A DNA stretch of 64,000 nucleotides, from positions 496,001 through 560,000 of the forward strand of contig NZ_CP069304.1 of assembly GCF_016839145.1 (NCBI RefSeq), given 5' to 3'. The notes under the pieces are model-generated. The model worked only from the letters and a program-made list of their open reading frames with translations. It was not told where the DNA came from and searched no databases. This DNA comes from Shinella sp. PSBB067. GTDB lineage: Bacteria > Pseudomonadota > Alphaproteobacteria > Rhizobiales > Rhizobiaceae. The translations under genes and the position numbers were made by a program. Shown here in pieces: positions 16,904 to 26,034 of this stretch; within the stretch, counting starts at the first letter, position 1, and each line of letters begins with the position of its first letter.

Positions 16904-17667
16904 TGGCCGAGGAGAGCAGACCGGTCATCGAGGTCCGCAACCTCGTCAAGACCTTCGGCCATGTCGTCGGCCTCGACGGCGTCAGCCTGAAACTCTGGAA
17001 GGGCGAAGTGCTCGCCATCATCGGCGACAATGGCGCCGGCAAGTCGACGCTGATCAAGGCGCTCTCCGGCGCGCTCCAGCCGGATGACGGCGACATCCTC
17101 GTCGACGGCGAGCCCGTGCGTTTCCGCACGCCGCTCGACGCGCAGAAGTCCGGGATCGCGACGGTCTACCAGACGCTTGCCATGCTGCCGGCGCTGGACA
17201 TCGCGAGCAATCTCTTCATCGGGCGGGAACTGCGGCTGCCGGGCGTGCTCGGCACGGTCCTGCGCCGGCTCGACAAGAAGCGGATGCGGCAGATCGCGCG
17301 CGAGCATCTGGAGGCGCTCGGCATCTCGACGCTCCAATCGGTCACGCAGCCCGTGGAAAGCCTTTCCGGCGGGCAGCGCCAGGCGGTCGCCGTGGCGCGG
17401 GCGGCGGCTTTCGGCTCGCGCGTCGTCGTGCTGGACGAGCCGACGGCAGCGCTCGGCGTTCGCGAATCCGAACAGGTCCTCCAGCTCGTCCGGGACCTTC
17501 GCGACCGCGGGCTCTCGATCATCCTCATCAGTCACAACATGCCGCAGGTCTTCGCCGTCGCCGACCGCATTCACATCCAGCGGCTCGGCCGGTGCGCCGC
17601 GACCGTGACGCCCCAGACCCACACCATGTCGGAAGCCGTCGCCATCATGACCGGCGCGATCTCCTGA
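16903..17667 (+). CDS. sugar ABC transporter ATP-binding protein, FrcA-like (single domain)
   Basis: Protein of 254 aa. Walker A GDNGAGKST (41-49), Q-loop VYQTLAML, signature LSGGQRQ, Walker B VVVLDEPTAALG and the switch histidine (ILISHNMPQ) are all intact. A single nucleotide-binding domain is typical of FrcA, unlike the two-domain RbsA at 38122. The start chosen overlaps the permease stop by one base. Confidence 0.93.
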   Translation: MAEESRPVIEVRNLVKTFGHVVGLDGVSLKLWKGEVLAIIGDNGAGKSTLIKALSGALQPDDGDILVDGEPVRFRTPLDAQKSGIATVYQTLAMLPALDIASNLFIGRELRLPGVLGTVLRRLDKKRMRQIAREHLEALGISTLQSVTQPVESLSGGQRQAVAVARAAAFGSRVVVLDEPTAALGVRESEQVLQLVRDLRDRGLSIILISHNMPQVFAVADRIHIQRLGRCAATVTPQTHTMSEAVAIMTGAIS

Positions 17668-17715
17668 CCACCAGACCCGATCAGACATCAGAACCAGCAG
17701 GGAAGTGCCATATCC

Positions 17716-19848
17716 ATGACCAGCAATGCCATCGCCTCCGCGGCGGAGAGTTTCGACTGGAGCGACCTCGACGACCGGGCTGTCGCCACCATCCGCGCCC
17801 TCGTCGCCGATATCGTGGAGAATGCCAGGGGCGGGCATCCCGGAACGGCGATCAGCATGGCGGCGGCGGCGCATCTGCTCTTCAGCCGTGTCATGAACCA
17901 CGATCCGTCCAATCCCGAATGGCTCGGCCGCGACCGCTTCGTGCTGTCCATGGGACATTCGTCGCTGACCCTCTACATCCAGCTCTTCCTCACGGGCTAC
18001 CCGATGACGCTGGAGGACCTCAAGGCGACCCGCACGCTGCATTCCAAAACCCCGGGCCATCCCGAACTCGACCGCGCCAACGGTATCGAAATGACGACGG
18101 GACCGCTCGGCGAGGGCGTTGCATCCGCGGTGGGCATGGCGATGGCGGCCCGGCGGGAGAGGGGGCTCCTCGACCCCGGGGCGCCGGAAGGGGAAAGTCC
18201 GTTCGACCATACGATCTGGGTCTTTGCCGGCGACGGCTGCATGCAGGAGGGGGTCGCCATGGAAGCGGCGGCCCTTGCCGGTCACCTGCAACTCGGCAAT
18301 CTCGTCCTCCTGTGGGATGACAACCGCATTTCCGCGGACGATGACACCGTCATCGCGGTCAGCGAGGACACACTTGCCAAATTCGCCGCCATGGGCTGGC
18401 ATGTCCAGCATGTCGACTGGCGCGGCCCGACGATCGACGGCACGACCTACCGGGAGGATGTCGAGGCCCTGAACGAGGCTTTCCAGGCGGCTAAGGCGGA
18501 AACCGGAAGGCCGTCGCTGATCCGCCTCAGCACCATCATGGGCTGGCCGGCGCCGACAAAGCAGAACACCGGCGCGATCCACGGGGCCCCGATGGGTGCG
18601 CAGGAGGTGGCGGGCATGAAGCGGGCCATCGGCTTTGATCCGGAAAAAACCTTCGTCATCGAGGAGGCCGTGCTCGGCCATACGAGGCGGGCTGCCGCCC
18701 GCGGCCGGCAACGCCACGCGGACTGGGCGCGGGCGATGGAGCGCTGGCGGTCGCGTCAGCCGGAACACGCCGCTCTCCTTTCCCGGCTGGAAGCGGGGGC
18801 CTTGCCGGATGGATGGCTTGACGCGCTGCCGGACTTCGAACCCGGCGAAACGCTTTCGACGCGAAAGGCGTCCGGTCGCATCCTCAATGCGATCGCGCCA
18901 TTGATGCCGGAGCTCTGGGGCGGGGCGGCGGACCTCGACGAATCCACCTATGCGAGCGTGCGGGGCGAGGCGGTCTTCGCGCCTGCGGTCCACAGCACCA
19001 AGGCCTATGGCGACGTCGCGCTCTATGGCCGCAACATCCATTATGGCGTGCGCGAGCACGGCATGGCGGCGATGACGAGCGGGATCGCGCTTCACGGGCT
19101 GACGCGCCCCTATGCGGCGACCTTCCTGCAATTCTGCTATCACATGCTGCCGTCCATGCGGCTTGCCGCCATCATGCGGCTGCCGGTCATCTATATCCTC
19201 ACCCATGACTCCATCGCCATGGGCGAAGACGGGGCGACGCACCAGCCGATCGAACAATTGGCCGTCCTGCGCTCCATGCCCGGCCTCAACGTGTTCCGTC
19301 CGGCGGATGCCACGGAAACCGTCTGGGCGTGGCGGTCGGCGGTGGAGAGCAGGGACCGGCCGACATGCCTCGTGCTCTCCAGGCAGAATCTCGAGACGCT
19401 GAAGCGCGGCACAGGCCACTTCGCGGACGGCAGCGGCGCTGCAAGGGGTGCCTATGTGCTTTGTGATCCTCCTGGCGGAACGAGGCCGGAAGCCATCATT
19501 ATCGCGACGGGCTCGGAGGTGGCGCTCGCGCTTGCGGCCCGTGAAAGGCTTGGCGACGCCATCGCCCTGAGGATCGTCTCCATGCCATGCCGGGAAATCT
19601 TCCTGGAGCAGCCGCAATCCTATCGAGATGCGGTGCTGCCGCCGCCGCTCAAGGCGCGCGTCAGCGTCGAGGCGGCAACCCAGTTCGGCTGGCGTGATCT
19701 CGTCGGCGATGCCGGGGAGACGGTCGCGATCGATCGGTTCGGCGAGTCGGCGCCGGGTGAGGTTCTCCAGGTTCACTTCGGCTTCACGCCGGAAAAGGTG
19801 GCCGAGGCTGTCCGGCGGACGATCGCACGCGGAAAGGAAAAGGCATGA
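17716..19848 (+). CDS. tkt: transketolase
   Basis: Protein of 710 aa, full length. The thiamine diphosphate domain has GGHPGTAISMA, LSMGHSS, HSKTPGHPE, TTGPLGEG and the GDGCMQEG metal/TPP motif with the DDNRIS tail; the pyrimidine domain has YGVREHGMAAM and the DSIAMGEDGATHQPIEQL loop; a C-terminal domain follows. It moves two-carbon units between ketoses and aldoses. Segments such as DDNRISADDDT, WHVQHVDW and GWPAPTKQNTGAIHG look more like actinobacterial than proteobacterial transketolases, suggesting past transfer. It sits in a polyol operon that has no sugar kinase. The ATG overlaps nothing; the stop overlaps the SDR start. Confidence 0.95.
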   Translation: MTSNAIASAAESFDWSDLDDRAVATIRALVADIVENARGGHPGTAISMAAAAHLLFSRVMNHDPSNPEWLGRDRFVLSMGHSSLTLYIQLFLTGYPMTLEDLKATRTLHSKTPGHPELDRANGIEMTTGPLGEGVASAVGMAMAARRERGLLDPGAPEGESPFDHTIWVFAGDGCMQEGVAMEAAALAGHLQLGNLVLLWDDNRISADDDTVIAVSEDTLAKFAAMGWHVQHVDWRGPTIDGTTYREDVEALNEAFQAAKAETGRPSLIRLSTIMGWPAPTKQNTGAIHGAPMGAQEVAGMKRAIGFDPEKTFVIEEAVLGHTRRAAARGRQRHADWARAMERWRSRQPEHAALLSRLEAGALPDGWLDALPDFEPGETLSTRKASGRILNAIAPLMPELWGGAADLDESTYASVRGEAVFAPAVHSTKAYGDVALYGRNIHYGVREHGMAAMTSGIALHGLTRPYAATFLQFCYHMLPSMRLAAIMRLPVIYILTHDSIAMGEDGATHQPIEQLAVLRSMPGLNVFRPADATETVWAWRSAVESRDRPTCLVLSRQNLETLKRGTGHFADGSGAARGAYVLCDPPGGTRPEAIIIATGSEVALALAARERLGDAIALRIVSMPCREIFLEQPQSYRDAVLPPPLKARVSVEAATQFGWRDLVGDAGETVAIDRFGESAPGEVLQVHFGFTPEKVAEAVRRTIARGKEKA

Positions 19849-20621
19849 CCAGGTCCATTCAGCCCCCGCAGTTCCGCCTCGACGGGCGGGTCGCCTTCGT
19901 GACGGGTGCAGGCGGCGGCATCGGCCGCAGCATCGTCGAGGCGCTCGTCGCCTCGGGCGCGCTCGTCGGCTGCGGCGACATCCCCGGCAACCGTGGCATT
20001 CACGAGGTGGTGGCGGATGTCGGGGAGGACCGGGCAGTCGCCATCGAGGTCGATGTGTCGAGCCCGCAGAGCCTCGCGAAGGCCATCGAAGCCGTGGAAG
20101 GCCGCTTCGGCCCCTTGAGCCTTGCCGTCAATGCCGCCGGCATAACCAAGACCGGCCCGGCGGAAGACATGTCGCCGGAGCAATGGGACTCGGTGCTGCA
20201 GGTCAATCTCGGCGGCGTCTTCTTTTCCTGCCAGGCGGAGGGCCGCGCCATGCTGCGCAACGGCGGCGGGCGCATCGTCAATATCGCGTCCATGTCGGCG
20301 ACGATCGCCAATCGCGGCCTGTCGCAGGTGAACTACAACACCTCCAAGGCGGGCGTGCGGCACTTCACGAAATGCCTCGCCGCGGAATGGGGCGGTCGCG
20401 GCATTCGCGTCAATTCCGTCAGCCCCGGTGTAACGTTGACTCCGATGAACGACCGGCCGGACATGCGCGACCTGATGTCCGTCTATGCCAAGGACGCGCC
20501 GCTTGGACGCCTCGCGCGCCCGGAAGAAATCGCAGGCCCCGTCGTCTTTCTCCTGAGCGATGCGGCCTCCTACGTGACGGGCGAAGATCTTGTGGTCGAT
20601 GGCGGAACAACGGTGTGGTGA
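19845..20621 (+). CDS. short-chain dehydrogenase/reductase, polyol type
   Basis: Protein of 258 aa. GAGGGIG (21-27) binds NAD(P); NAAG, the catalytic serine in NIASMSA and YNTSK (Y and K four apart) complete the SDR active site; the C-terminus SYVTGEDLVVDGGTTVW is typical of sugar-alcohol SDRs. It begins by ATGA overlap with the transketolase stop and ends by overlap with the next gene. A second polyol or keto-sugar redox step is likely. Confidence 0.93.
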   Translation: MTRSIQPPQFRLDGRVAFVTGAGGGIGRSIVEALVASGALVGCGDIPGNRGIHEVVADVGEDRAVAIEVDVSSPQSLAKAIEAVEGRFGPLSLAVNAAGITKTGPAEDMSPEQWDSVLQVNLGGVFFSCQAEGRAMLRNGGGRIVNIASMSATIANRGLSQVNYNTSKAGVRHFTKCLAAEWGGRGIRVNSVSPGVTLTPMNDRPDMRDLMSVYAKDAPLGRLARPEEIAGPVVFLLSDAASYVTGEDLVVDGGTTVW

Positions 20622-21646
20622 TGACGATGAACAAGAAGCAACTGAGATGGGGCGTTCTCGGCTCCGCATGGATCAACGAGGCGGCCATCCCGGGCATCCT
20701 GGCGGCCGGGAACGCGACACTTGCCGCGGTTTCCAGCCGCAGGCCCGAAGTGGCCGAGGCCGACCGCGTTCGCTGGGGCGCGCAAAAGGCGTATGGCTCC
20801 TACGATGCGCTGCTGGCGGATCCGCAGATCGATGCGGTCTATATCCCGCTTCCCAACCACCTGCACACCGAATGGACGATCCGTGCCGTAAAGGCCGGCA
20901 AGCATGTGCTCTGCGAAAAGCCGCTCGCGCTTTCGCGGGACGATGTCGAGACGATCGCCGCCGAGGCGAAGCGGGCCGATCGCGTGGTCATGGAAGCGTT
21001 CATGTATCGCTTTGCGCCGCGCTGGCTGAAGGCGCTGCAGCTTGCGCAATCCGGGTCGATCGGGGATGTCCGCCTCGCTCGCGTGACGCTCGGCTTCAAG
21101 CAGCACTACGACAACTACAACATCCGCTTCGATCCGGCGGCGGGCGGCGGGGTGCTCTGGGACATGGGATGCTACGCGGTGAACATGAGTCGGCTCATCT
21201 TTGCCGCCGAACCGGCCGGCGTCTTCGCAACGCAATGGATCAGGCCGGGCGAGAGCGTCGACACGACGACCTCGGGGCTGCTCGACTTCGGAAACGGGCG
21301 CACGTCGATCTTCTCCGTTTCGTTCGACCATATCAATCCGCTCAGCCAGATCGAGATCGTCGGCACGGATGGCTGGATCAGCCTGCAGGGGACGGGAATG
21401 CGCGGGGAACCCTTCACGCGGCTTCTGACCCACCGCTTCGGCGACGAGGTTTTCCTCAACGGCGTCGAGCCGCAGACCGAGACGTTCCCGGCCTTCAATT
21501 CCTTCGCGGCGGAATTCGAAGAAATGGGCCGCATCGTGCTCGACGGCGCGACCCCGCGATACGATCCGTCGGATGCGCTTCGCAATGTCGAAGTGCTTGA
21601 GAAACTCATCGAATCCGCGAAAGGCGGCGCATTGGTCAATAGCTGA
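20621..21646 (+). CDS. Gfo/Idh/MocA-family oxidoreductase
   Basis: Protein of 341 aa from the ATG overlapping the SDR stop (20621). The N-terminal Rossmann fold (GVLGSAWI, 11-18) is followed by the family motif CEKPLA (98-103) and the MEAFMYRFAPRW segment; the C-terminal half holds GGGVLWDMGCYAVN, whose aspartate and tyrosine region usually places the catalytic residues. These enzymes oxidise, reduce or epimerise sugars and inositols using tightly bound or free NAD(P). It is the last gene of the polyol operon. Confidence 0.92.
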   Translation: MTMNKKQLRWGVLGSAWINEAAIPGILAAGNATLAAVSSRRPEVAEADRVRWGAQKAYGSYDALLADPQIDAVYIPLPNHLHTEWTIRAVKAGKHVLCEKPLALSRDDVETIAAEAKRADRVVMEAFMYRFAPRWLKALQLAQSGSIGDVRLARVTLGFKQHYDNYNIRFDPAAGGGVLWDMGCYAVNMSRLIFAAEPAGVFATQWIRPGESVDTTTSGLLDFGNGRTSIFSVSFDHINPLSQIEIVGTDGWISLQGTGMRGEPFTRLLTHRFGDEVFLNGVEPQTETFPAFNSFAAEFEEMGRIVLDGATPRYDPSDALRNVEVLEKLIESAKGGALVNS

Positions 21647-21821
21647 CGGCATCGAAGCGCCGCTATGCGATGACAAACGATGAGTGCCGCCAGCTCCAGG
21701 CTTCCTTATTCATGTATTCTTGCTCCCAAGGCACGCGGCGGAGACAACCCCGCAAAGATGCCGGCCAGACTTGGCGGAGCCGATATGAATGATGATGCGT
21801 GCTGTTTTGGAGTGACTGGCG

Positions 21822-22796
21822 ATGCTGCGCTTCTATCCCACCGATAGCGATCCAACACGAGCGAAGGAGGCGGGTGGTGCCGCTGCGCCACTATGGATAG
21901 ACGCTTTCGATCCAAGCGCCGATGAGGTTGCACAAATCGAGAAAATGACCGGCGCGACGCTTCCCTCCATGGGAGCGCTCAGCGAGATACAGGTTTCGCG
22001 TCGCCTCAGGAACGAACACGGCGTGCTCTATATGAGCACGCCGTCTGCTGCGATTCATCCCGAGCAAAGCCCGGCGACGCCGCCATTGGGGTTCGTCCTG
22101 TCGCGCGACCGGCTGATCACGGTTCGTTTCATGGCACTGGCGACCTTCGATGCTGTTGCCGACAAATTTTCTTCAGGACCGGAAGTGCCGAAATCGAGCC
22201 TCGACGTCTTTGTCCTCCTCTGCGAAGAGATCGTGGATCGGGTCGCGGACATGCTCGAACGCCTGGCCGGGGAACTGAATGTCCTGGCCGTCGATGCATT
22301 TCATGCCGACGATACGCGCGGCCGGCATGCGGCCCGCTCCAACAGGCTCCTGCGGGTACAACTTCGCCAGGTCGGCCGGCTCGGTGACAGGCTGTCGGAG
22401 GTTCGGGACGGCATACAGGGCCTGGCGCGCGTCGTGGCCTATACCGAGCAGAATTGCGGCGGCTGGTTCACGGAAGGGCCCAAATCCGCCATCGCCAGCT
22501 TGCACCAGGACATTCATTCGCTGACCGAGTACGAAGAGCAGCTCGCGAACAAGATCCAGTTCGTTCTCGACGCTCTCGTCGGGCTTATCGGCATCGTCCA
22601 GAACGATGTGATCAAGGTCTTGACGATTGTCTCCATCGCCGGCATTCCCCCAACGCTGGTCGCGGGGATCTATGGCATGAATTTCAAATTCATGCCCGAG
22701 TACGATTGGTCCTGGGGTTATCCCTATGCCTGGGCCGCAATAATCCTGAGCACCGTCGTTCCCTTGGTCTGGTTCAAGCTGAAGGGTTGGTTTTAG
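21822..22796 (+). CDS. corA: CorA-like divalent metal transporter
   Basis: Protein of 324 aa with a long soluble N-terminal funnel domain, a coiled stalk (RLLRVQLRQVGRLGDRLSEV), and two C-terminal membrane helices. The signature GMN is present in GIYGMNFKFMPEYDWSWGY at the end of the first helix, which forms the selectivity filter. It ends with a short basic tail (FKLKGWF) as in CorA. It probably moves Mg, Co or Ni across the inner membrane. Upstream (21647-21821) I see no firm riboswitch. Confidence 0.92.
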   Translation: MLRFYPTDSDPTRAKEAGGAAAPLWIDAFDPSADEVAQIEKMTGATLPSMGALSEIQVSRRLRNEHGVLYMSTPSAAIHPEQSPATPPLGFVLSRDRLITVRFMALATFDAVADKFSSGPEVPKSSLDVFVLLCEEIVDRVADMLERLAGELNVLAVDAFHADDTRGRHAARSNRLLRVQLRQVGRLGDRLSEVRDGIQGLARVVAYTEQNCGGWFTEGPKSAIASLHQDIHSLTEYEEQLANKIQFVLDALVGLIGIVQNDVIKVLTIVSIAGIPPTLVAGIYGMNFKFMPEYDWSWGYPYAWAAIILSTVVPLVWFKLKGWF

Positions 22797-22917
22797 CTCC
22801 GGTCTCGCAGTTCCTGATCTCGCTCGCCTGACGGCGGGCCCTTTCCATCGATCCCAATTGCGGTGATCGGGTGGACGCCGCCATGGCTGAACTGCGCTCT
22901 GCCGGCTCGAACTTGCC

Positions 22918-23616
22918 TCATACGCGAAGGTCGCGATCGAGCCAGAGGGCGAATCCGCCCTTGAAGGCGTTCATGTTGTCGCCGCGGCGGGACTTTTCGG
23001 GGAGGCTGTGCAGCTTTTCGGCATTGCCGCCGCCGATGACGACGTAGTCGGGCTCGAGCGCTTGCGTCAGCTTTTCCACGGCGGCGCAGACGTGCTTCTC
23101 CCACTTCTTCCGGCCGCGCCTTTCGAGGCCCACATTGCCGAGATAGTCCTCGAATGTCCGCCCCTTGCGGTAGGGGAGATGCGCGATTTCCAGCGGCTGG
23201 GCCACGTTGTCGACGATCATGGCCGCGCCGAGGCCGGTTCCAAGCCCGAGGAACAGCATGCGCCCGCCGTCGTAGCTGCCGACGGCCTGCATCAGCGCGT
23301 CGTTGACGATCTTCAGCGGCTTGCCGAAGCGGCGCGCGAAATCATAGGCGACCCAGCCACGGCCGAGATTGTGCGGTTCGGCGACGATCCTGTCGTGCAC
23401 CACCGGCCCGGGATAGCCGATCGAGATGACGTCGAACGGCAGGCCCTGCGCAAGCTGCTCGACGGCATCGGCCATCGCGGCCGCATCCATGTCCGGGCCG
23501 GAGACGACGCGGCGCGGCACGCCGCCCGCGCTTGTGAGGATCTTGACATGCGATCCGCCGATGTCGACGGAAAGCACGATGGGTTGAGCGTGATCGTCCA
23601 TGTGCTTTTCCGTCAT
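22918..23616 (-). CDS. ROK-family (polyphosphate-glucokinase-like) sugar kinase
   Basis: Protein of 232 aa. ASKHA phosphate loop DIGGSHVKI (18-26), second phosphate/catalytic region [15 protein letters not shown] with the catalytic Asp of VNDA, and adenosine loop [13 protein letters not shown]. The short length and the [20 protein letters not shown] segment resemble polyphosphate/ATP glucokinases. The ATG at 23616 overlaps the zwf stop (ATGA). With zwf and gnd it would channel glucose into the oxidative pentose phosphate route; glucose would come from the glucoamylase upstream in the same operon. Confidence 0.88.
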   Translation of the reverse strand: MTEKHMDDHAQPIVLSVDIGGSHVKILTSAGGVPRRVVSGPDMDAAAMADAVEQLAQGLPFDVISIGYPGPVVHDRIVAEPHNLGRGWVAYDFARRFGKPLKIVNDALMQAVGSYDGGRMLFLGLGTGLGAAMIVDNVAQPLEIAHLPYRKGRTFEDYLGNVGLERRGRKKWEKHVCAAVEKLTQALEPDYVVIGGGNAEKLHSLPEKSRRGDNMNAFKGGFALWLDRDLRV

Positions 23617-24989
23617 GCCTCCGGATCGACCCAGCCGCCGGGGGGCGCAAAGTCGCTCATCGCCTCTTCCGGCCCCCAGCTGTGCGGCGCATAGGACGCG
23701 GGCCGGGTTTTCAGGTCCAGCACCGGATCGACGACACGCCAGGCAAGCTCGGAGGCATCCCGCCGGGTGAACAGTTGCCGCTTGCCGTTCATGGCGTCGC
23801 CGATCAGCCGCTCGTAGGGCAGCATGTCGTCCGCCGTGCTGTCGACGGCGGCCAGCTCCACGTCCTCGCCGATCATTTCGCTGCCGGCAGCCTTGCGGCG
23901 CGCGCCGATGCCGATCAGCACCTCGGGGCCGACCCGGAAGCGCACGTAGTTGGCGTCGGCGGCGTCGGTGTCGTCGAAGACCGCGATCGGCGGCCGCTTG
24001 AAGCGCAGGACGACCTCGGTTGCGCGCACCGGCAGGTTCTTGCCGGCGCGGATGTAGAAGGGAACGCCCTTCCAGCGCCATGTGTCGACGAAGAGCCGCA
24101 CGGCGGCAAAGGTCTCCACGGGCGAGCCCGCGGCCACGCCCGGCTCGTCGCGGTAGCCGTCGAACTGGCCCCGGACGAGGTCCTCCTCCCGCAGGGGGCG
24201 GATCGATTTCAGCACCTGGACCTTCTCGTCGCTGAGATCGTCGGAATCGCTCGTCGCGGGCGGCTCCATGGCCAGGAGGAGAAGCACGTTGACCAGATGG
24301 TTCTGGATCACGTCGCGCACGCAGCCCACCTCGTCATAGAACCGGCCGCGACCGCCGACGCCGAAATCCTCCGCCATGGTGATCTGCACGCTCTCCACGT
24401 AGTTGCGGTTCCAGACGGGTTCGAGGAAGGTGTTGGCGAAACGGAAATAGAGCAGGTTCTGGATCGCCTCCTTGCCGAGATAGTGGTCGATGCGAAAGAC
24501 CAACTGCTCCTCGAAGACGGAGAGCAGTTCCTCGTTGAGCGCCCGTGCGGACGCAAGATTGCGGCCGAAGGGCTTTTCCACCATCAGGCGGGCGTGGCCG
24601 GCGATGCCGGCGGCCTTGAGGGCTTCTATCACGGTGCCGAACAGCGAAGGCGGGATGGCGAGGTAGTAGAGCGGCCGGGTCGCGCCGCCGAGCGCCTGGC
24701 GCAGCCTTTCGAAGGTCGCGGCGGCCTTGTAGTCGCCGCCGACATAGCGCAGCAGGCTCTTGAACCTTGCGAAGACGGCTTCGTCCACCGAACCGAACTG
24801 CGTGAGGATGCCGTCGCGGGCGCGCTCTGCCAGCCTGTCCGCGTCCCAGTCGTCGAGCGCGACGCCGATGACCGGTTCGCTCAGATGGCCGCGCCGCACC
24901 ATCTGGTACAGCGAGGGCAGGATCATCCTGTGGGCGAGATCGCCGCTCGCGCCGAAGACCACCAGCGCGTCCGACCTGTTCTGGCTCAT
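23613..24989 (-). CDS. zwf: glucose-6-phosphate 1-dehydrogenase
   Basis: Protein of 458 aa. The NADP-binding fingerprint GASGDLAHR is near the N-terminus and the substrate/catalytic motif RIDHYLGKE is in the middle; [12 protein letters not shown] and [18 protein letters not shown] segments (here [13 protein letters not shown]) are also present. It oxidises glucose-6-phosphate to 6-phosphogluconolactone. The start at 24989 is preferred because GGTGGAG lies upstream; a GTG at 25001 is an alternative. It lies between gnd and the ROK kinase. The protein is slightly short for the family (usually about 490 aa). Confidence 0.96.
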   Translation of the reverse strand: MSQNRSDALVVFGASGDLAHRMILPSLYQMVRRGHLSEPVIGVALDDWDADRLAERARDGILTQFGSVDEAVFARFKSLLRYVGGDYKAAATFERLRQALGGATRPLYYLAIPPSLFGTVIEALKAAGIAGHARLMVEKPFGRNLASARALNEELLSVFEEQLVFRIDHYLGKEAIQNLLYFRFANTFLEPVWNRNYVESVQITMAEDFGVGGRGRFYDEVGCVRDVIQNHLVNVLLLLAMEPPATSDSDDLSDEKVQVLKSIRPLREEDLVRGQFDGYRDEPGVAAGSPVETFAAVRLFVDTWRWKGVPFYIRAGKNLPVRATEVVLRFKRPPIAVFDDTDAADANYVRFRVGPEVLIGIGARRKAAGSEMIGEDVELAAVDSTADDMLPYERLIGDAMNGKRQLFTRRDASELAWRVVDPVLDLKTRPASYAPHSWGPEEAMSDFAPPGGWVDPEA

Positions 24990-25010
24990 GACTGTCTCCA
25001 CCCGTTCGAT

Positions 25011-26012
25011 CTATTTCGCCTTGCCATGTCCGCCGAAGGCGAAGCGCATGGCCGAAAGCAGCCTGTTGGCGAATTCGTCGTTGTCGCGCGAGCTGAAGCG
25101 TGCAAACAGCGCCGAGGAGAGCACCGGCGCCGGCACGCCTGTTTCCACCGCCGCCTGCAGGGTCCAGCGCCCTTCGCCGGAATCGGAGACGCGGGCATCG
25201 AAACCGGCAAGCGTCGGGTCCGTCTTCAGGACGCCGGCCGTCAGGTCGAGCAGCCATGAGCCGATGACGCTGCCATGGCGCCACACTTCGGTGACGGCGG
25301 CAAGGTCGATGTCGAATTTGTGATATTGCGGCTGGGCGAGGGGGGCGGTTTCCGCGTCGGCCGGGCGCGCCTCGTTGCCGGCATTGGCGGCTTTCAGAAT
25401 GTTGAGCCCTTCGGCATAGGCGGCCATCATGCCGTATTCGATGCCGTTATGGACCATCTTGACGAAATGGCCGGCGCCCGACGGACCGCAATGGAGATAG
25501 CCTTGTGCCGCGGTGTCCGCCGTGCCGGCTTTTCCGCCCGTTCCGTTCGCGCCGGGCGCCAGCGCCGCGAAAATGGGATCGAGCCGCGTGACCGCCGCGT
25601 CGGGGCCGCCGATCATCAGGCTGTAGCCGCGCTCCAGCCCCCAGACGCCGCCGCTGGTGCCGACGTCGACGAAGGAGACGTCCTTCGCGGAAAACTCGGC
25701 GGCAAGATCGACCGCATCGCGATAGTGGGAATTGCCGCCGTCGATCAGCGTATCGCCGGCCTCCATGCGGGCGGCGAGGTCCCGGGCGATGCCGCCGGTG
25801 ATGGCGGCCGGCAGCATCAGCCAGACGGCGCGCGGGGGAGAGAGCCTGGCGACGAGGTCGTCGAGGCTTTCCGCGCCCGTCGCGCCTTCGGCAACCAGCG
25901 CCGCCACGCTTTGCGGATTGACGTCATAGACGACGCATCGATGTCCGGCCTTCGTGAGGCGCCGCACCATGTTTGCGCCCATGCGGCCCAGCCCGATCAT
26001 TCCCAATTGCAT
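25011..26012 (-). CDS. gnd: 6-phosphogluconate dehydrogenase (short, GndA/YqeC type)
   Basis: Protein of 333 aa. NADP fold MIGLGRMGANMVRRL (5-19), substrate motif FVDVGTSGGVWGLE, and GPSGAGHFVKMVHNGIEYGMM with the catalytic lysine. The shorter length matches the decarboxylating GndA-type dehydrogenases found in alphaproteobacteria, rather than the 470-residue E. coli type. It produces ribulose-5-phosphate and CO2. No 6-phosphogluconolactonase gene is adjacent. It lies 22 bp after the glucoamylase gene and just before zwf. Confidence 0.95.
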   Translation of the reverse strand: MQLGMIGLGRMGANMVRRLTKAGHRCVVYDVNPQSVAALVAEGATGAESLDDLVARLSPPRAVWLMLPAAITGGIARDLAARMEAGDTLIDGGNSHYRDAVDLAAEFSAKDVSFVDVGTSGGVWGLERGYSLMIGGPDAAVTRLDPIFAALAPGANGTGGKAGTADTAAQGYLHCGPSGAGHFVKMVHNGIEYGMMAAYAEGLNILKAANAGNEARPADAETAPLAQPQYHKFDIDLAAVTEVWRHGSVIGSWLLDLTAGVLKTDPTLAGFDARVSDSGEGRWTLQAAVETGVPAPVLSSALFARFSSRDNDEFANRLLSAMRFAFGGHGKAK

Positions 26013-26034
26013 ATGCCAGCTCCGTTTCAGGTGT

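Noticed and set aside
16825..19776. A 983-residue open frame on the minus strand
   Set aside because: It is antisense to the FrcA-like ATPase and transketolase, both of which have clear motifs and operon spacing.
21647..21821. Possible magnesium riboswitch before corA
   Set aside because: The region is too short and I could not build the conserved pairing of known Mg-sensing leaders.
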